Source: Heliomarina sp018223035 (GTDB lineage Bacteria; Pseudomonadota; Alphaproteobacteria; Rhodobacterales; Rhodobacteraceae). From it: 64,000 nt of DNA. Below are positions 26,218 to 35,267 of the stretch, one piece after another. The notes under the pieces are model-generated. The model did not search any database, was not told where the DNA came from, and was given only the letters and a program-made list of their open reading frames with translations. The translations under genes and the position numbers were made by a program. Numbering within the stretch: position 1 is the stretch's first letter; each line of letters starts with the position of its first letter. The stretch is from contig JAAEZD010000015.1 in assembly GCA_018223035.1 (NCBI GenBank), positions 1 through 64,000 on the forward strand, in the 5' to 3' direction.

Positions 26218-27719
26218 TCGTGACACCGGGCCAGGTTTCCCTGTCGGATCTTGAGCGCATCTATCGCAATGAAACGCCCGTGCGCCTTGCGGATGAGGCA
26301 CGCCCAAAGGTCGAGGCGGCGGCGGAACTGGTGGCCAAGGCGGCAGCGGCAAGCGCGCCGGTCTATGGGGTTAATACCGGGTTTGGCAAGCTCGCGAGCC
26401 GTAAGATCGCCCCGCAAGATACGGCAAAGCTTCAGGAAAACCTGATTCTGTCCCATTGCTGCGGGGTCGGCGCGCCGCTGTCGGGACGGCTGACGCGGCT
26501 GATGATGGTGCTTAAGCTGATGTCGCTGGGGCGTGGGGCTTCGGGCGTGCGCTGGGATATTTGCGCGCTGATCGAAGGGATGCTGGAGGCGGGGGTTACG
26601 CCGGTCGTGCCGCATCAGGGATCGGTCGGGGCCTCCGGCGATCTGGCGCCGCTGGCACATATGACGGCGGTTCTAATCGGGGCGGGCGAGGCGTTTTACA
26701 AGGGGGAACGTCTGGCCGGTGGTGTCGCGCTTGAAAAGGCGGGGCTGACGGCGGTTGTTTTGGGCGCGAAAGAGGGGCTCGCGCTGATCAACGGCACGCA
26801 GTTTTCCACGGCCTGCGCGCTGGCCGGATATTTCGAGGCCGAGCGGGCGGTGCAGAATTCGATCATCATCGCCGCGCTGTCGACCGATGCGATCATGGGC
26901 TCTACCGCGCCACTGACGCCGGAAATTCACGCCCTGCGCGGCCACAAGGGTCAGATCGACGTGGCGGCGCGGATGCGGGCGCTGATGGCGGGATCGGAAA
27001 TTCGCGAAAGCCATCGCGACAATGATACGCGGGTGCAGGATCCGTATTGCATCCGGTGCCAGCCGCAGGTGGTCGGCGCGGCTTGGGATGTGATCCGGCG
27101 CGCCGGGCAAACCCTTGAAATTGAATCGAATTCGGTGACAGATAACCCTCTCGTGCTGGTTGAAACCGGGCAGATCGTATCGGGCGGAAATTTCCACGCG
27201 GAACCGGTGGGCTTTGCCGCCGACGATATCGCGCTGGCGCTTGCCGAGATCGGTGCCATCGGGCAGCGCCGTGTCGCGCTGATGGTCGATCCGACGCTGA
27301 GCCATGATCTTCCGCCATTTCTGACGCCCGATCCGGGGCTGAATTCCGGCTTTATGATCGCCGAAGTGACCACGGCGGCGCTGATGAGCGAGAACAAGCA
27401 TCTGGCCAACCCATGTGTGACCGACAGCACGCCGACCTCTGCCAACCAGGAAGATCACGTGAGCATGGCGGCGCATGGGGCGTTCCGGCTGTTGCGGATG
27501 ATCGAGAACCTGACCGTCATTCTGGGGATCGAGGTACTCTGCGCGGCGCAGGGGGTTGAAGCGCGGGCGCCGTTGCAAACCTCGGTGTCGCTGGGCAAGG
27601 TTATCAAAAGGTTAAGGCAAGATGTTCAACCTTTGGTTGATGATCGATTCCTTGCGCCGGACATCGAAACCGCTTCCGCTCTGGTCCGCGATGGTGCCTT
27701 CCCGGAGGTCGTGGCATGA
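26214..27719 (+). CDS. hutH: Histidine ammonia-lyase HutH
   Basis: 501 residues. The MIO cofactor triad Ala-Ser-Gly is at 140-142 in GSVGASGDLAPLAHM; Y51 in VYGVNTGFG is the catalytic tyrosine. NGTQFSTACALAGYF and QDPYCIRCQPQV are conserved. It deaminates histidine to urocanate, the entry step of the pathway. Overlaps hutI (ATGA) and hutG (ATGA), so translation is coupled on both sides. Confidence 0.96.
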   Translation: MIVTPGQVSLSDLERIYRNETPVRLADEARPKVEAAAELVAKAAAASAPVYGVNTGFGKLASRKIAPQDTAKLQENLILSHCCGVGAPLSGRLTRLMMVLKLMSLGRGASGVRWDICALIEGMLEAGVTPVVPHQGSVGASGDLAPLAHMTAVLIGAGEAFYKGERLAGGVALEKAGLTAVVLGAKEGLALINGTQFSTACALAGYFEAERAVQNSIIIAALSTDAIMGSTAPLTPEIHALRGHKGQIDVAARMRALMAGSEIRESHRDNDTRVQDPYCIRCQPQVVGAAWDVIRRAGQTLEIESNSVTDNPLVLVETGQIVSGGNFHAEPVGFAADDIALALAEIGAIGQRRVALMVDPTLSHDLPPFLTPDPGLNSGFMIAEVTTAALMSENKHLANPCVTDSTPTSANQEDHVSMAAHGAFRLLRMIENLTVILGIEVLCAAQGVEARAPLQTSVSLGKVIKRLRQDVQPLVDDRFLAPDIETASALVRDGAFPEVVA

Positions 27720-28510
27720 TCGAAGTTCAACGCGGAGAGGGGCCGATCGTTCTGGGCCTGCCGCATACGGGGACTGATCTGCCCGAGGAGATCGCCGCGC
27801 GGCTGAACGAGCGCGGGCTGGCGATGGCGGACACGGACTGGCATATCCATCGCCTGTATGACGGGCTGCTTGACGGGGTGACGACGGTGCGCACGCCGAT
27901 CCACCGCTATGCCATTGATGTTAATAGAGGACCTGACGATTCAAGCCTATATCCGGGACAGAATACGACGGGTTTGTGCCCGGTGACCGATTTCGACGGC
28001 AATCCAATATATCGGACAGGCGAAGAGCCGAATGCGGGTGAGATCGAACACCGGAGAGAGCGCTATCACGCGCCGTATCACGATGCCCTGTCCGCTGAAT
28101 TACAGCGCGTGAAGGATATCCACGGCGTTGCGGTCTTGTACGATTGCCACTCAATCAGGTCATGGATTCCCTATTTGTTCGACGGCAAATTGCCGGATCT
28201 CAACATTGGGACCAATACCGGCCAAAGCTGCGATCCGCTTGTGGAAAACTGTGTGGATAAGATTTGCAGCTCAACTCAGGGTTACACGTCGATCCTTAAC
28301 GGAAGGTTTAAGGGAGGCTGGACAACGCGCCATTATGGAAAACCTTTCGAGGGTTTTCACGCGATCCAGATGGAGCTGGCGCAATCGACCTATATGACGG
28401 AATCCGCGCCCTGGACCTATCTGCCTGAGAAGGCCGGTCCAACCCGTGCCGTGCTTTCGGAAATCCTTCAATCCTTGCAAACTCTCGCCCTATCCGGAGA
28501 CCTGACATGA
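27716..28510 (+). CDS. hutG: N-formylglutamate deformylase HutG
   Basis: 264 residues. LGLPHTGTDLPEEIAARL near 16-33, DTDWHIHRLYDG near 41-52, IDVNRGPDD near 68-76 and LYDCHSIRS near 139-147 carry the metal and substrate residues of the FGase family. It hydrolyses N-formylglutamate to glutamate and formate, completing the HutF branch. From about 27915 to 28330 the gene uses AT-richer codons (ATA, TTA, AGG, AGA, GGA) that are rare in its neighbours, although the frame and motifs stay intact. Overlaps hutU by 4 bases. Confidence 0.94.
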   Translation: MIEVQRGEGPIVLGLPHTGTDLPEEIAARLNERGLAMADTDWHIHRLYDGLLDGVTTVRTPIHRYAIDVNRGPDDSSLYPGQNTTGLCPVTDFDGNPIYRTGEEPNAGEIEHRRERYHAPYHDALSAELQRVKDIHGVAVLYDCHSIRSWIPYLFDGKLPDLNIGTNTGQSCDPLVENCVDKICSSTQGYTSILNGRFKGGWTTRHYGKPFEGFHAIQMELAQSTYMTESAPWTYLPEKAGPTRAVLSEILQSLQTLALSGDLT

Positions 28511-30189
28511 CCAATCCGCGCCATAATATCCGCGATATTTTTCCGCCTACCGGGCCCGAGATCACCGCCAAAAGCTGGTTGACCGAGGCGCCAATGCGGA
28601 TGCTGATGAACAACCTGCATCCCGATGTCGCGGAAAATCCGCATGAGCTGGTGGTTTACGGCGGCATCGGTCGGGCCGCGCGTACGTGGGAAGATTTTGA
28701 TCGCATCGTCGCCGCGCTGAAAGAGCTTGAAGCGGATGAGACGCTGCTTGTGCAGTCGGGCAAGCCCGTGGGTGTGTTCAAAACCCATGAAAACGCGCCA
28801 CGCGTTTTGATCGCGAATTCAAACCTCGTGCCGCATTGGGCGAACTGGGATCACTTTAACGAGCTCGATAAAAAGGGGCTGGCCATGTACGGCCAGATGA
28901 CGGCCGGGTCGTGGATTTACATTGGCACGCAAGGGATTGTGCAGGGAACCTATGAGACATTCGCCGAGGCCGGGCGGCAGCATTACGGCGGCGACCTGAC
29001 GGGGAAATGGATCCTGACGGGCGGTCTTGGCGGCATGGGCGGGGCGCAGCCGCTGGCCGCTGTTTTTGCCGGGGCTTGCTGTCTGGCGGTAGAGTGCAAT
29101 CCTGACAGCATCGATTTCCGGCTGCGCACGAAATACCTCGACGAAAAGGCGGAAACGCTGGACGAGGCGCTGGAGATGATCGAGCGCTGGACCAAGGCGG
29201 GCGAGGCGAAGTCGGTCGGTCTTCTGGGTAATGCGGCGGATGTTTTTCCGGAACTGGTTCGGCGCATGAACGAAGGCGGCATTCGCCCGGATATGGTGAC
29301 CGATCAAACCAGCGCGCATGACCCGTTGAACGGGTACTTGCCGCAGGGTTGGGGCATGGCCGAATGGCGCGAAAAGCGCGAAAGCGATCCGAAAGCGGTG
29401 GAAAAGGCTGCGCGGGCGAGCATGAAAACTCATGTGGCTGCAATGGTCGATTTCTGGAACGCAGGCGTACCGACGCTGGATTATGGCAATAATATCAGGC
29501 AGGTAGCGCTGGACGAAGGTCTGGACAATGCCTTTGCCTTTCCGGGTTTCGTGCCTGCCTATATCCGGCCGTTGTTCTGCCGGGGTGTCGGTCCGTTCCG
29601 CTGGTGTGCGCTCTCCGGTGATCCGGAGGACATTTACAAGACGGATCAGAAGGTCAAGGAACTGATTCCCGATGACGAGCATCTGCACCAGTGGCTTGAC
29701 ATGGCGCGCGAACGGATCGCATTTCAAGGGCTGCCCGCGCGGATCTGCTGGGTCGGGCTTGGGCAGCGGCACCGGTTGGGGCTGGCCTTTAACGAAATGG
29801 TCCGCAATGGCGAGCTGAAAGCGCCGGTAGTCATCGGGCGCGATCACCTTGACAGTGGTTCGGTCGCGTCGCCCAACCGCGAAACCGAAGCGATGAAGGA
29901 CGGATCCGATGCGGTGTCCGACTGGCCTCTGCTGAATGCGCTGCTGAACACGGCAAGCGGGGCAACATGGGTGTCGCTGCATCACGGCGGCGGTGTTGGC
30001 ATGGGATTTAGCCAGCATTCCGGCATGGTGATCTGCTGCGACGGGACGGAAGAGGCCGATAAACGCCTTGAACGCGTTCTGTGGAACGACCCGGCGACGG
30101 GTGTGATGCGCCATGCGGATGCGGGATATGACATCGCGCTTGATTGCGCGCGCGAGCAGGGGCTGAACCTGCCGGGTATCCTCGGCTGA
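28507..30189 (+). CDS. hutU: Urocanate hydratase HutU
   Basis: 560 residues, the standard length. The NAD-binding segment GGLGGMGGAQPLAA lies near 174-187, and the signature around the essential cysteine is LPARICWVGLGQR near 408-420. RDHLDSGSVASPNRETE and HHGGGVGMGFSQHSG follow. It hydrates urocanate to imidazolonepropionate with tightly bound NAD. Last gene of the operon; a strong terminator follows at 30339-30368. Confidence 0.96.
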   Translation: MTNPRHNIRDIFPPTGPEITAKSWLTEAPMRMLMNNLHPDVAENPHELVVYGGIGRAARTWEDFDRIVAALKELEADETLLVQSGKPVGVFKTHENAPRVLIANSNLVPHWANWDHFNELDKKGLAMYGQMTAGSWIYIGTQGIVQGTYETFAEAGRQHYGGDLTGKWILTGGLGGMGGAQPLAAVFAGACCLAVECNPDSIDFRLRTKYLDEKAETLDEALEMIERWTKAGEAKSVGLLGNAADVFPELVRRMNEGGIRPDMVTDQTSAHDPLNGYLPQGWGMAEWREKRESDPKAVEKAARASMKTHVAAMVDFWNAGVPTLDYGNNIRQVALDEGLDNAFAFPGFVPAYIRPLFCRGVGPFRWCALSGDPEDIYKTDQKVKELIPDDEHLHQWLDMARERIAFQGLPARICWVGLGQRHRLGLAFNEMVRNGELKAPVVIGRDHLDSGSVASPNRETEAMKDGSDAVSDWPLLNALLNTASGATWVSLHHGGGVGMGFSQHSGMVICCDGTEEADKRLERVLWNDPATGVMRHADAGYDIALDCAREQGLNLPGILG

Positions 30190-30281
30190 TCGGTTTGTGA
30201 AATCGCAGGGATTGGCGCTGGTTGGCGTCACATCCTGCGGCGGCGGAGCCTTTTCTGTCATTCCGGGCGAGATTCCATCGC

Positions 30282-30299
30282 TGACGTCAATTGGCGTCA
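30282..30299. repeat. Near-perfect palindrome TGACGTCAATTGGCGTCA
   Basis: The 18-bp sequence is symmetrical at 8 of 9 pairs around CAATTG. Its right half, TTGGCGTCA, is repeated 69 bases upstream at 30222-30230. It sits in the hutU 3' region before the terminator. A transcription factor site is possible; I know no match. Confidence 0.4.
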
Positions 30300-30338
30300 C
30301 TTTTGCGGTGTGAAGAGCTGACAGGCTGGAAATGATCG

Positions 30339-30368
30339 AATGGCGCGAGAATCACTCGCGCCATTTTT
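30339..30368 (+). terminator. Rho-independent terminator of the hutIHGU operon
   Basis: AATGGCGCGAG (30339-30349) and CTCGCGCCATT (30355-30365) form a perfect 11-bp stem with a 5-base loop, followed by T residues through 30368. Confidence 0.93.
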
Positions 30369-30425
30369 CGTGTCGTTGTGTGAAAAACCGTAAGAAACGC
30401 GTCCTTAAGGAACAAAGTTCCGATT

Positions 30426-30451
30426 AAATTTTGTCCAATTGGAAAAATTTT
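30426..30451. promoter_or_regulatory. AT-rich dyad upstream of the BMP transporter operon
   Basis: A 26-bp dyad centred on TCCAATTGGA (30434-30443) with flanking AAATTTT-type arms; 11 of 13 base pairs are symmetrical. It lies about 183 bases before the first gene of the operon and 58 bases after the hutU terminator, the expected place for a promoter and operator. The binding protein is unknown and no regulator gene is adjacent. Confidence 0.4.
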
Positions 30452-30633
30452 CGCGATCTAACGGCAAACCGAGCTGTGTTTGCTTTGACGCGATGCCCCG
30501 GCAGGAGACAGCGTGACTTTTGTACCGGCTATTTTCCGGGTGCAAGCCAATATTCCGATCCGCGTTCGAAACTCGGTGAAACACGTCGTGCGTGAACGAA
30601 GCCGCGCACCATAAGCAAATGCAGGGAACCGAT

Positions 30634-31716
30634 ATGACTACCTTTCGCACCTTTTTCCGGCTGATGGCGGCAAGCGCCATTCTGGCTGCTCAAGGCGTTA
30701 CCGCTCAGGCGGATTTTGCCGCCGTGGGGAACCCCAGCCCGGCCGTCATTCTTTTTGGCCAGTCCGATGACGGTGGCTGGTCGCAATCCATCGACGAGGC
30801 GCGCGGCAAGCTTGAAGAAGAGCTGGATCTGCGCATCCCGATGGCCGAGGAGGTCCCCGAATCCGCCACCGCGATCCGTCCGGCGGCCGAGCTGTTCATC
30901 GAACGCGGGGCGAATATCATCCTTGGCTCGGCCTTTGGATATTCCGATACGTTCAAGGAATTGTCCGAGCAATATCCGGATGTTGTCTTTATCAACCCGG
31001 CGGGCACGACAAACGGAGACAACCTCAAGAGCGTCTATGGCCGCACCTATGAGAGCCAGTATCTTTGCGGGATGGTTGCCGGCGGTCTGACGGAATCCAA
31101 CAAGCTGGGTTTTGTCGCGGCAAACCCCTTCGGACTCGTGAACTGGACTGTGAATGCCTATCTGATGGGCGCACGGCAGGTGAACCCGGATGCGGAGCTG
31201 ACGGTTGTCTTTACCGGCGCATGGGCCGACCCGGTCAAGGAGCGCGCGGCAGCGGAGGCGCTGATCGAGCAGGGGGTCGATGTGATCGGCCAGCACGTCG
31301 ATACGCCGACCGTGCAGATCGTTGCGGCTGAAAAGGGTATCTACGGCACCGGCCACCACCGCGACCTGTCAGAATTCTCCGAAGCAACGCAGTGTTCGTC
31401 AATCTGGACGTGGGACAAGTTCCTTAAGCCTGAGATCGAAAAAATCGCGGCAGGTGAGTTCGAACCGGCCCCCTACGGCGCTTTCCTGTCGATTGCCGAG
31501 GGCGGCACCGATATCGCCTGCTGTGGTCCGGCGGTTTCCGAAGAGCTGAAAGCGCAGGTCATGGCCGAACGCGACGCGATCATCAACGGCAAGCATGTCT
31601 TTGCCGGTCCGTTGAGCGACCGCGACGGCACCGAGCGCGTGGCCGAGGGCGAAGTTCTGGGCGACGGCGATCTCTGGGGCATGGACTGGTTCGTTGACGG
31701 CGTTTCGGGCCAGTAA
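30634..31716 (+). CDS. BMP family ABC transporter substrate-binding protein
   Basis: 360 residues from the ATG at 30634, with AGGGA upstream and a clear signal peptide (MTTFRTFFRLMAASAILAAQ, cleavage near TAQA). The body is of the BMP/PnrA/Med type: FGQSDDGGWSQSIDEAR, SAFGYSDTFKELSEQYPDVVFINPAG (read in parts), and YESQYLCGMVAGGLT. Known relatives bind nucleosides or related bases (PnrA, BmpA). It lacks an obvious lipobox, which fits a soluble periplasmic protein of a Gram-negative cell. First gene of a seven-gene run. Confidence 0.92.
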   Translation: MTTFRTFFRLMAASAILAAQGVTAQADFAAVGNPSPAVILFGQSDDGGWSQSIDEARGKLEEELDLRIPMAEEVPESATAIRPAAELFIERGANIILGSAFGYSDTFKELSEQYPDVVFINPAGTTNGDNLKSVYGRTYESQYLCGMVAGGLTESNKLGFVAANPFGLVNWTVNAYLMGARQVNPDAELTVVFTGAWADPVKERAAAEALIEQGVDVIGQHVDTPTVQIVAAEKGIYGTGHHRDLSEFSEATQCSSIWTWDKFLKPEIEKIAAGEFEPAPYGAFLSIAEGGTDIACCGPAVSEELKAQVMAERDAIINGKHVFAGPLSDRDGTERVAEGEVLGDGDLWGMDWFVDGVSGQ

Positions 31717-31722
31717 CCGGGG

Positions 31723-33219
31723 ATGGCGATGACTGACACTCTGGCTCTTTCGTCAGTGTCCAAGAGTTTCGGGGGCTTTCGGGCCCTCGATACCGTCGAC
31801 TTTGTGGCGCGGGCCGGTGAGGTGCATGCGCTGCTGGGCGAAAACGGCGCCGGAAAATCGACGCTTATGAATATTGCCTGCGGCCTGTACGCGCCGGACG
31901 TGGGCCATGTGGCCATTGACGGGAAAACCGTGCGAATTTCCGGGGCGCGGGACGCGGCGGCACGGGGTATCGGTATGGTGCACCAGCATTTCAAGCTGGT
32001 GCCTGCCTTTTCCGTTCTTGAGAATATCATGCTGTTCAACCCGGGCCGCAGCCCAAGTGAGGTAGCGAGCAAGGCGCAGGATCTGGCGCGGCAGATGGGG
32101 TTCGGGATTTCGCTCTCGGACAAGGCCGGGACGCTGGGCGTGGCCGAGCAGCAGCGGATCGAGATATTGAAAGTGCTCGTGGCGGGCGCGCGGATCGTCA
32201 TTCTGGATGAACCCACCGCCGTGCTCAGCCCCGAAGAGGGGCGGATGCTCATGGGGCTGGTGCGAAAGCTGGCCGAAGCGGGCAGCGCGGTGATCCTTGT
32301 CACTCACAAGCTGCACGAGGCGCTGCACCATTCCGACCGGATCACGGTGATGCGGGGCGGGCGCAAGATTTCGGAAACCACGCCCAAGGGCATGGACCCG
32401 GCAAGCCTGACGACCTTGATCGTGGGCGAACAGATTATTGAAAAACCGCAACTTTCCAAAGCGGTCGGGCCGATCGAGGTCGAGCTTGAGAACGTGACGC
32501 TAGGCGGCGAAGCTGGGCGCAAGGGGCTGGTCGACGTGAGCTTTCGCGTGCGCCGGGGCGAAATTTACGGCGTCGCGGGCGTGTCGGGCAACGGGCAGAA
32601 CGAACTCTCGGCCGCGATCACGGGCCTGTCCTTTCCGTCCTCGGGGCGGATCGGGATGAACGGATTGGGCGATGTCTCAAAACGCGGGCCCGGTTATCGG
32701 CGGCGGCACGGGTTGGGCTGTATCCCGGTGGATCGCTACAGCCACGGGCTGGCCGGGCGGATCAGCGTGACGGACAATTACGCGGTCAATGGCGTAATGG
32801 CCGGAGCTTATGGCGGCTGGGGGTATTTCAAGCGCGGACTGGCGCAGGCCGCTGCGCGTGCGGCGGTTGCCGCCTATGACGTGCAGGGCGTGCGCAGCCT
32901 TGGCCAGCGGGCGGGGCTGTTGTCGGGCGGCAATGCGCAAAAGCTTGTTATCGCGCGGGAATTCGAAGCCGCGCCGCGCGTGGTGCTGGCCCATAGCCCG
33001 TCACGAGGCCTTGATGTACGGGCCGGAGCGGCGGTGCATGACCGGTTGCGGGCCGCGCGGGACCGGGGCGCGGCGGTCATCCTGATCAGCGACGATCTGG
33101 ACGAGATCATGCTGCTTTCCGACCGGATCGGCGTGCTGAACAGCGGCCGTCTGACACGCGAATTCAAGGCACCGGCCGAACGGGGCGACATCGGTGCGGC
33201 GATGATTTCACATGAGTAG
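31723..33219 (+). CDS. ABC transporter ATP-binding protein with two nucleotide-binding domains (BMP-type)
   Basis: 498 residues with two ABC domains. Domain 1: Walker A GENGAGKST near 39-47, signature LGVAEQQRIEILK, Walker B IVILDEPTAVL. Domain 2 (from about 250): degenerate Walker A GVSGNGQNEL, signature LLSGGNAQKLVIARE, and a Walker B region VVLAHSPSRGLD where the usual Glu after the Asp is absent. A degenerate second site is normal in this RbsA/YufO-like family. It powers the two permeases that follow, with which it overlaps by 8 bases. Confidence 0.93.
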   Translation: MAMTDTLALSSVSKSFGGFRALDTVDFVARAGEVHALLGENGAGKSTLMNIACGLYAPDVGHVAIDGKTVRISGARDAAARGIGMVHQHFKLVPAFSVLENIMLFNPGRSPSEVASKAQDLARQMGFGISLSDKAGTLGVAEQQRIEILKVLVAGARIVILDEPTAVLSPEEGRMLMGLVRKLAEAGSAVILVTHKLHEALHHSDRITVMRGGRKISETTPKGMDPASLTTLIVGEQIIEKPQLSKAVGPIEVELENVTLGGEAGRKGLVDVSFRVRRGEIYGVAGVSGNGQNELSAAITGLSFPSSGRIGMNGLGDVSKRGPGYRRRHGLGCIPVDRYSHGLAGRISVTDNYAVNGVMAGAYGGWGYFKRGLAQAAARAAVAAYDVQGVRSLGQRAGLLSGGNAQKLVIAREFEAAPRVVLAHSPSRGLDVRAGAAVHDRLRAARDRGAAVILISDDLDEIMLLSDRIGVLNSGRLTREFKAPAERGDIGAAMISHE

Positions 33220-34339
33220 TACAGAGTTGACAGATACAAGCCATGAAACGGTGGCGGCAACGCCCCCCGCGACGCGGCTGCGCATGGTGCCGCTGCTCGA
33301 AGTGCGCCAGAGCGTTTCCGAGCGGTTGCGGATCAGCGTATATGTCGTCAGCCTCTTGGTGGCGGCGGTGCTTTCGGTCGCATTGCTGGCATGGTCGGGC
33401 GTCGCGCCCTCCGATCTGGGGCGCGAGATTGCCACGACCGCCTTTTCGAGCCCGCGTGCGCTCGGCTCGGTTCTGGTGCGCACGGCGCCGCTGGTCATTG
33501 CAGGTCTGGCGACGGCCATCGCCTTTCGCGCCAATTTCTGGAATATCGGGCTGGAAGGGCAGATGATCCTTGGGGCGATCTTTGCCTCGGCGGTGGCGAT
33601 CTATGACATCGGGCCGGAGAACGGGCGCGTTGTGACCATGGCTTTGGCGGCCTGTCTGGGCGGCATGCTCTGGATCGCAGGGCCGGGTCTGCTGAAGCAA
33701 CGTCTTGGCATCAACGAGGTCATCACCACGCTGTTGCTGAACTACGTGGCGTTCAACCTGTTGCTGCATATGGTGTACGGGCCGTGGAAAGACCCGGTCA
33801 GCGCCTTTCCCCATACCGAGCAATACGAGACATTCGAACGGCTGCCGATGCTGGGCTGGCTCAACCTGAACTGGGCGCTGCCGTTGGCGGTGGGGCTGGC
33901 GCTGATTCTGTGGTGGATCATGTCGTTCAGCCGGGTCGGATACTTGCTGGACCTGATGAGTTCGAACGCGCGGATGGCGGGGGCCGTGGGCGTGCCGGTG
34001 GCTGGTCTGACGGTGGCTGCGATCCTTGGATCGGGGGCCGTGGGCGGTCTGACCGGGTTCGCGATTTCCGCAGGGGTTGAATTCCGCATGACGCAGGATT
34101 TCTTTAGCGGCTACCTGTTTTCCGGTGTGCTGATCGCCTTTCTCGGGCGAAATCATCCGCTAGGGGTGGTGATTGTCGCCTTCTTCATGGCGGTGCTTTT
34201 GCTTGTGGGTCAGAGCCTTCAGGTGTTCTTTGGCGTGCCTTTCGCGCTGGTGCAGCTGATCCAGGCGATCTTTATCACCTGCGTCGCGGCCTCGGAATTC
34301 TTCCTGACCTACCGGATGCACTGGAGGCAGGCGGTATGA
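33212..34339 (+). CDS. ABC transporter permease (BMP/nucleoside type), subunit 1
   Basis: 375 residues with about nine hydrophobic segments. NFWNIGLEGQMILGAIFAS near 110-128 is the conserved loop of BPD_transp_2 permeases of the YufP/NupP group; GINEVITTLLLNYVAFNL follows. It forms an inner-membrane heterodimer with the next gene product, overlapping it by 4 bases. Confidence 0.93.
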   Translation: MSSTELTDTSHETVAATPPATRLRMVPLLEVRQSVSERLRISVYVVSLLVAAVLSVALLAWSGVAPSDLGREIATTAFSSPRALGSVLVRTAPLVIAGLATAIAFRANFWNIGLEGQMILGAIFASAVAIYDIGPENGRVVTMALAACLGGMLWIAGPGLLKQRLGINEVITTLLLNYVAFNLLLHMVYGPWKDPVSAFPHTEQYETFERLPMLGWLNLNWALPLAVGLALILWWIMSFSRVGYLLDLMSSNARMAGAVGVPVAGLTVAAILGSGAVGGLTGFAISAGVEFRMTQDFFSGYLFSGVLIAFLGRNHPLGVVIVAFFMAVLLLVGQSLQVFFGVPFALVQLIQAIFITCVAASEFFLTYRMHWRQAV

Positions 34340-35226
34340 GCGATTTCCTTCTGAACTGGCTGATCAATATTCCCGGGTTTGCCGCGCCTTTTGCGCTGGC
34401 GGCGCTGGGGCTGATCATCACCGAAAGGGCCGGGGTGCTGAACCTTGGCGCCGAGGGGTTCATGCTGGTCGGTGCGCTGGCCGGTGTGGGCGCGATGCTT
34501 AACGGTTCGGCACCGCTGCTGGCGCTGGGCGGATCGGTGGTCGCGGGGATGCTGCTGGGGCTGCTTTTTGCGGTCATGGTCGCTTCGCTGCGGATCAACC
34601 ACGTGATCTCCGGTCTGGCGCTGGTGTTCTTCGCACAAGCGCTGGTCAGTTTCATTGCAAGCGCCGAACGCTGGAATAACAAGGCGATAGCCGGGCTTGA
34701 ACCGGTCTTCCTGGGGCAAGACGTGGTGATAGTCGCGGTGCCGGTGCTAACGCTTGCGGTGCTCTGGCTGCTGAACAAAACGCGCTTTGGGCTTTCTCTG
34801 CGTGCCGTCGGTGAAAACCCGGGCGCGGCGGATGCGGCGGGGATTGACGTCACAGCGATGCGTTTTGCCGCCATCGTCATCGGTGCGGGGCTGATCGGTC
34901 TGGCGGGCGGGTATCTGACCGTCGCCGTGTCGCGCATCTGGGTCGATACGGTTGTCGGCGGGCGCGGCTGGATTGCGATTGCGCTGGTGATCTTTGCGCG
35001 CTGGCATCCGTGGCGCGCGGTACTCGGCGCGGTGCTCTTTGGCTGTATCGAGGCGCTGATCCCGAGGATCGCGGCGACCGGCGCGGATGTGCCCCGTTAT
35101 TTCCTGCAGATGACCCCCTTCCTGGCCACGCTGGGCGTAATGATCTGGGCCGCGCTGCGCGGGTCGGACCGCTGGGCGCAACCGGCTGCCCTTGGCCAGC
35201 ATCACATAAGAGAAGAGCGTGACTGA
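34336..35226 (+). CDS. ABC transporter permease (BMP/nucleoside type), subunit 2
   Basis: 296 residues, mostly transmembrane. TERAGVLNLGAEGFMLVGAL near 29-48 is the family loop; INHVISGLALVFFAQAL and RGWIAIALVIFARWHPWRA are also typical. Together with the preceding gene it makes the membrane channel. The next gene (2OG oxygenase) starts 41 bases downstream with a GAGG site, so it is probably on the same transcript. Confidence 0.93.
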   Translation: MSDFLLNWLINIPGFAAPFALAALGLIITERAGVLNLGAEGFMLVGALAGVGAMLNGSAPLLALGGSVVAGMLLGLLFAVMVASLRINHVISGLALVFFAQALVSFIASAERWNNKAIAGLEPVFLGQDVVIVAVPVLTLAVLWLLNKTRFGLSLRAVGENPGAADAAGIDVTAMRFAAIVIGAGLIGLAGGYLTVAVSRIWVDTVVGGRGWIAIALVIFARWHPWRAVLGAVLFGCIEALIPRIAATGADVPRYFLQMTPFLATLGVMIWAALRGSDRWAQPAALGQHHIREERD

Positions 35227-35267
35227 GCGCCTGAACCCTGAAAAGAACCAAAGAGGACTTTGACACA

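Larger units (their letters stand above)
30190..30633. other. Intergenic region between hutU and the BMP transporter operon
   Basis: 444 bases without a credible gene. From left to right: two copies of TTGGCGTCAC (30222-30231, 30291-30300), the second in the near-palindrome at 30282-30299; the hutU terminator (30339-30368); an AT-rich dyad (30426-30451); and the Shine-Dalgarno AGGGA before the ATG at 30634. An in-frame GTG at 30592 is a less likely start because the signal peptide begins at 30634. Confidence 0.6.

Noticed and set aside
28819..30300. 493-codon minus-strand frame opposite hutU
   Set aside because: hutU is complete with its signature; the antisense translation lacks any family pattern.
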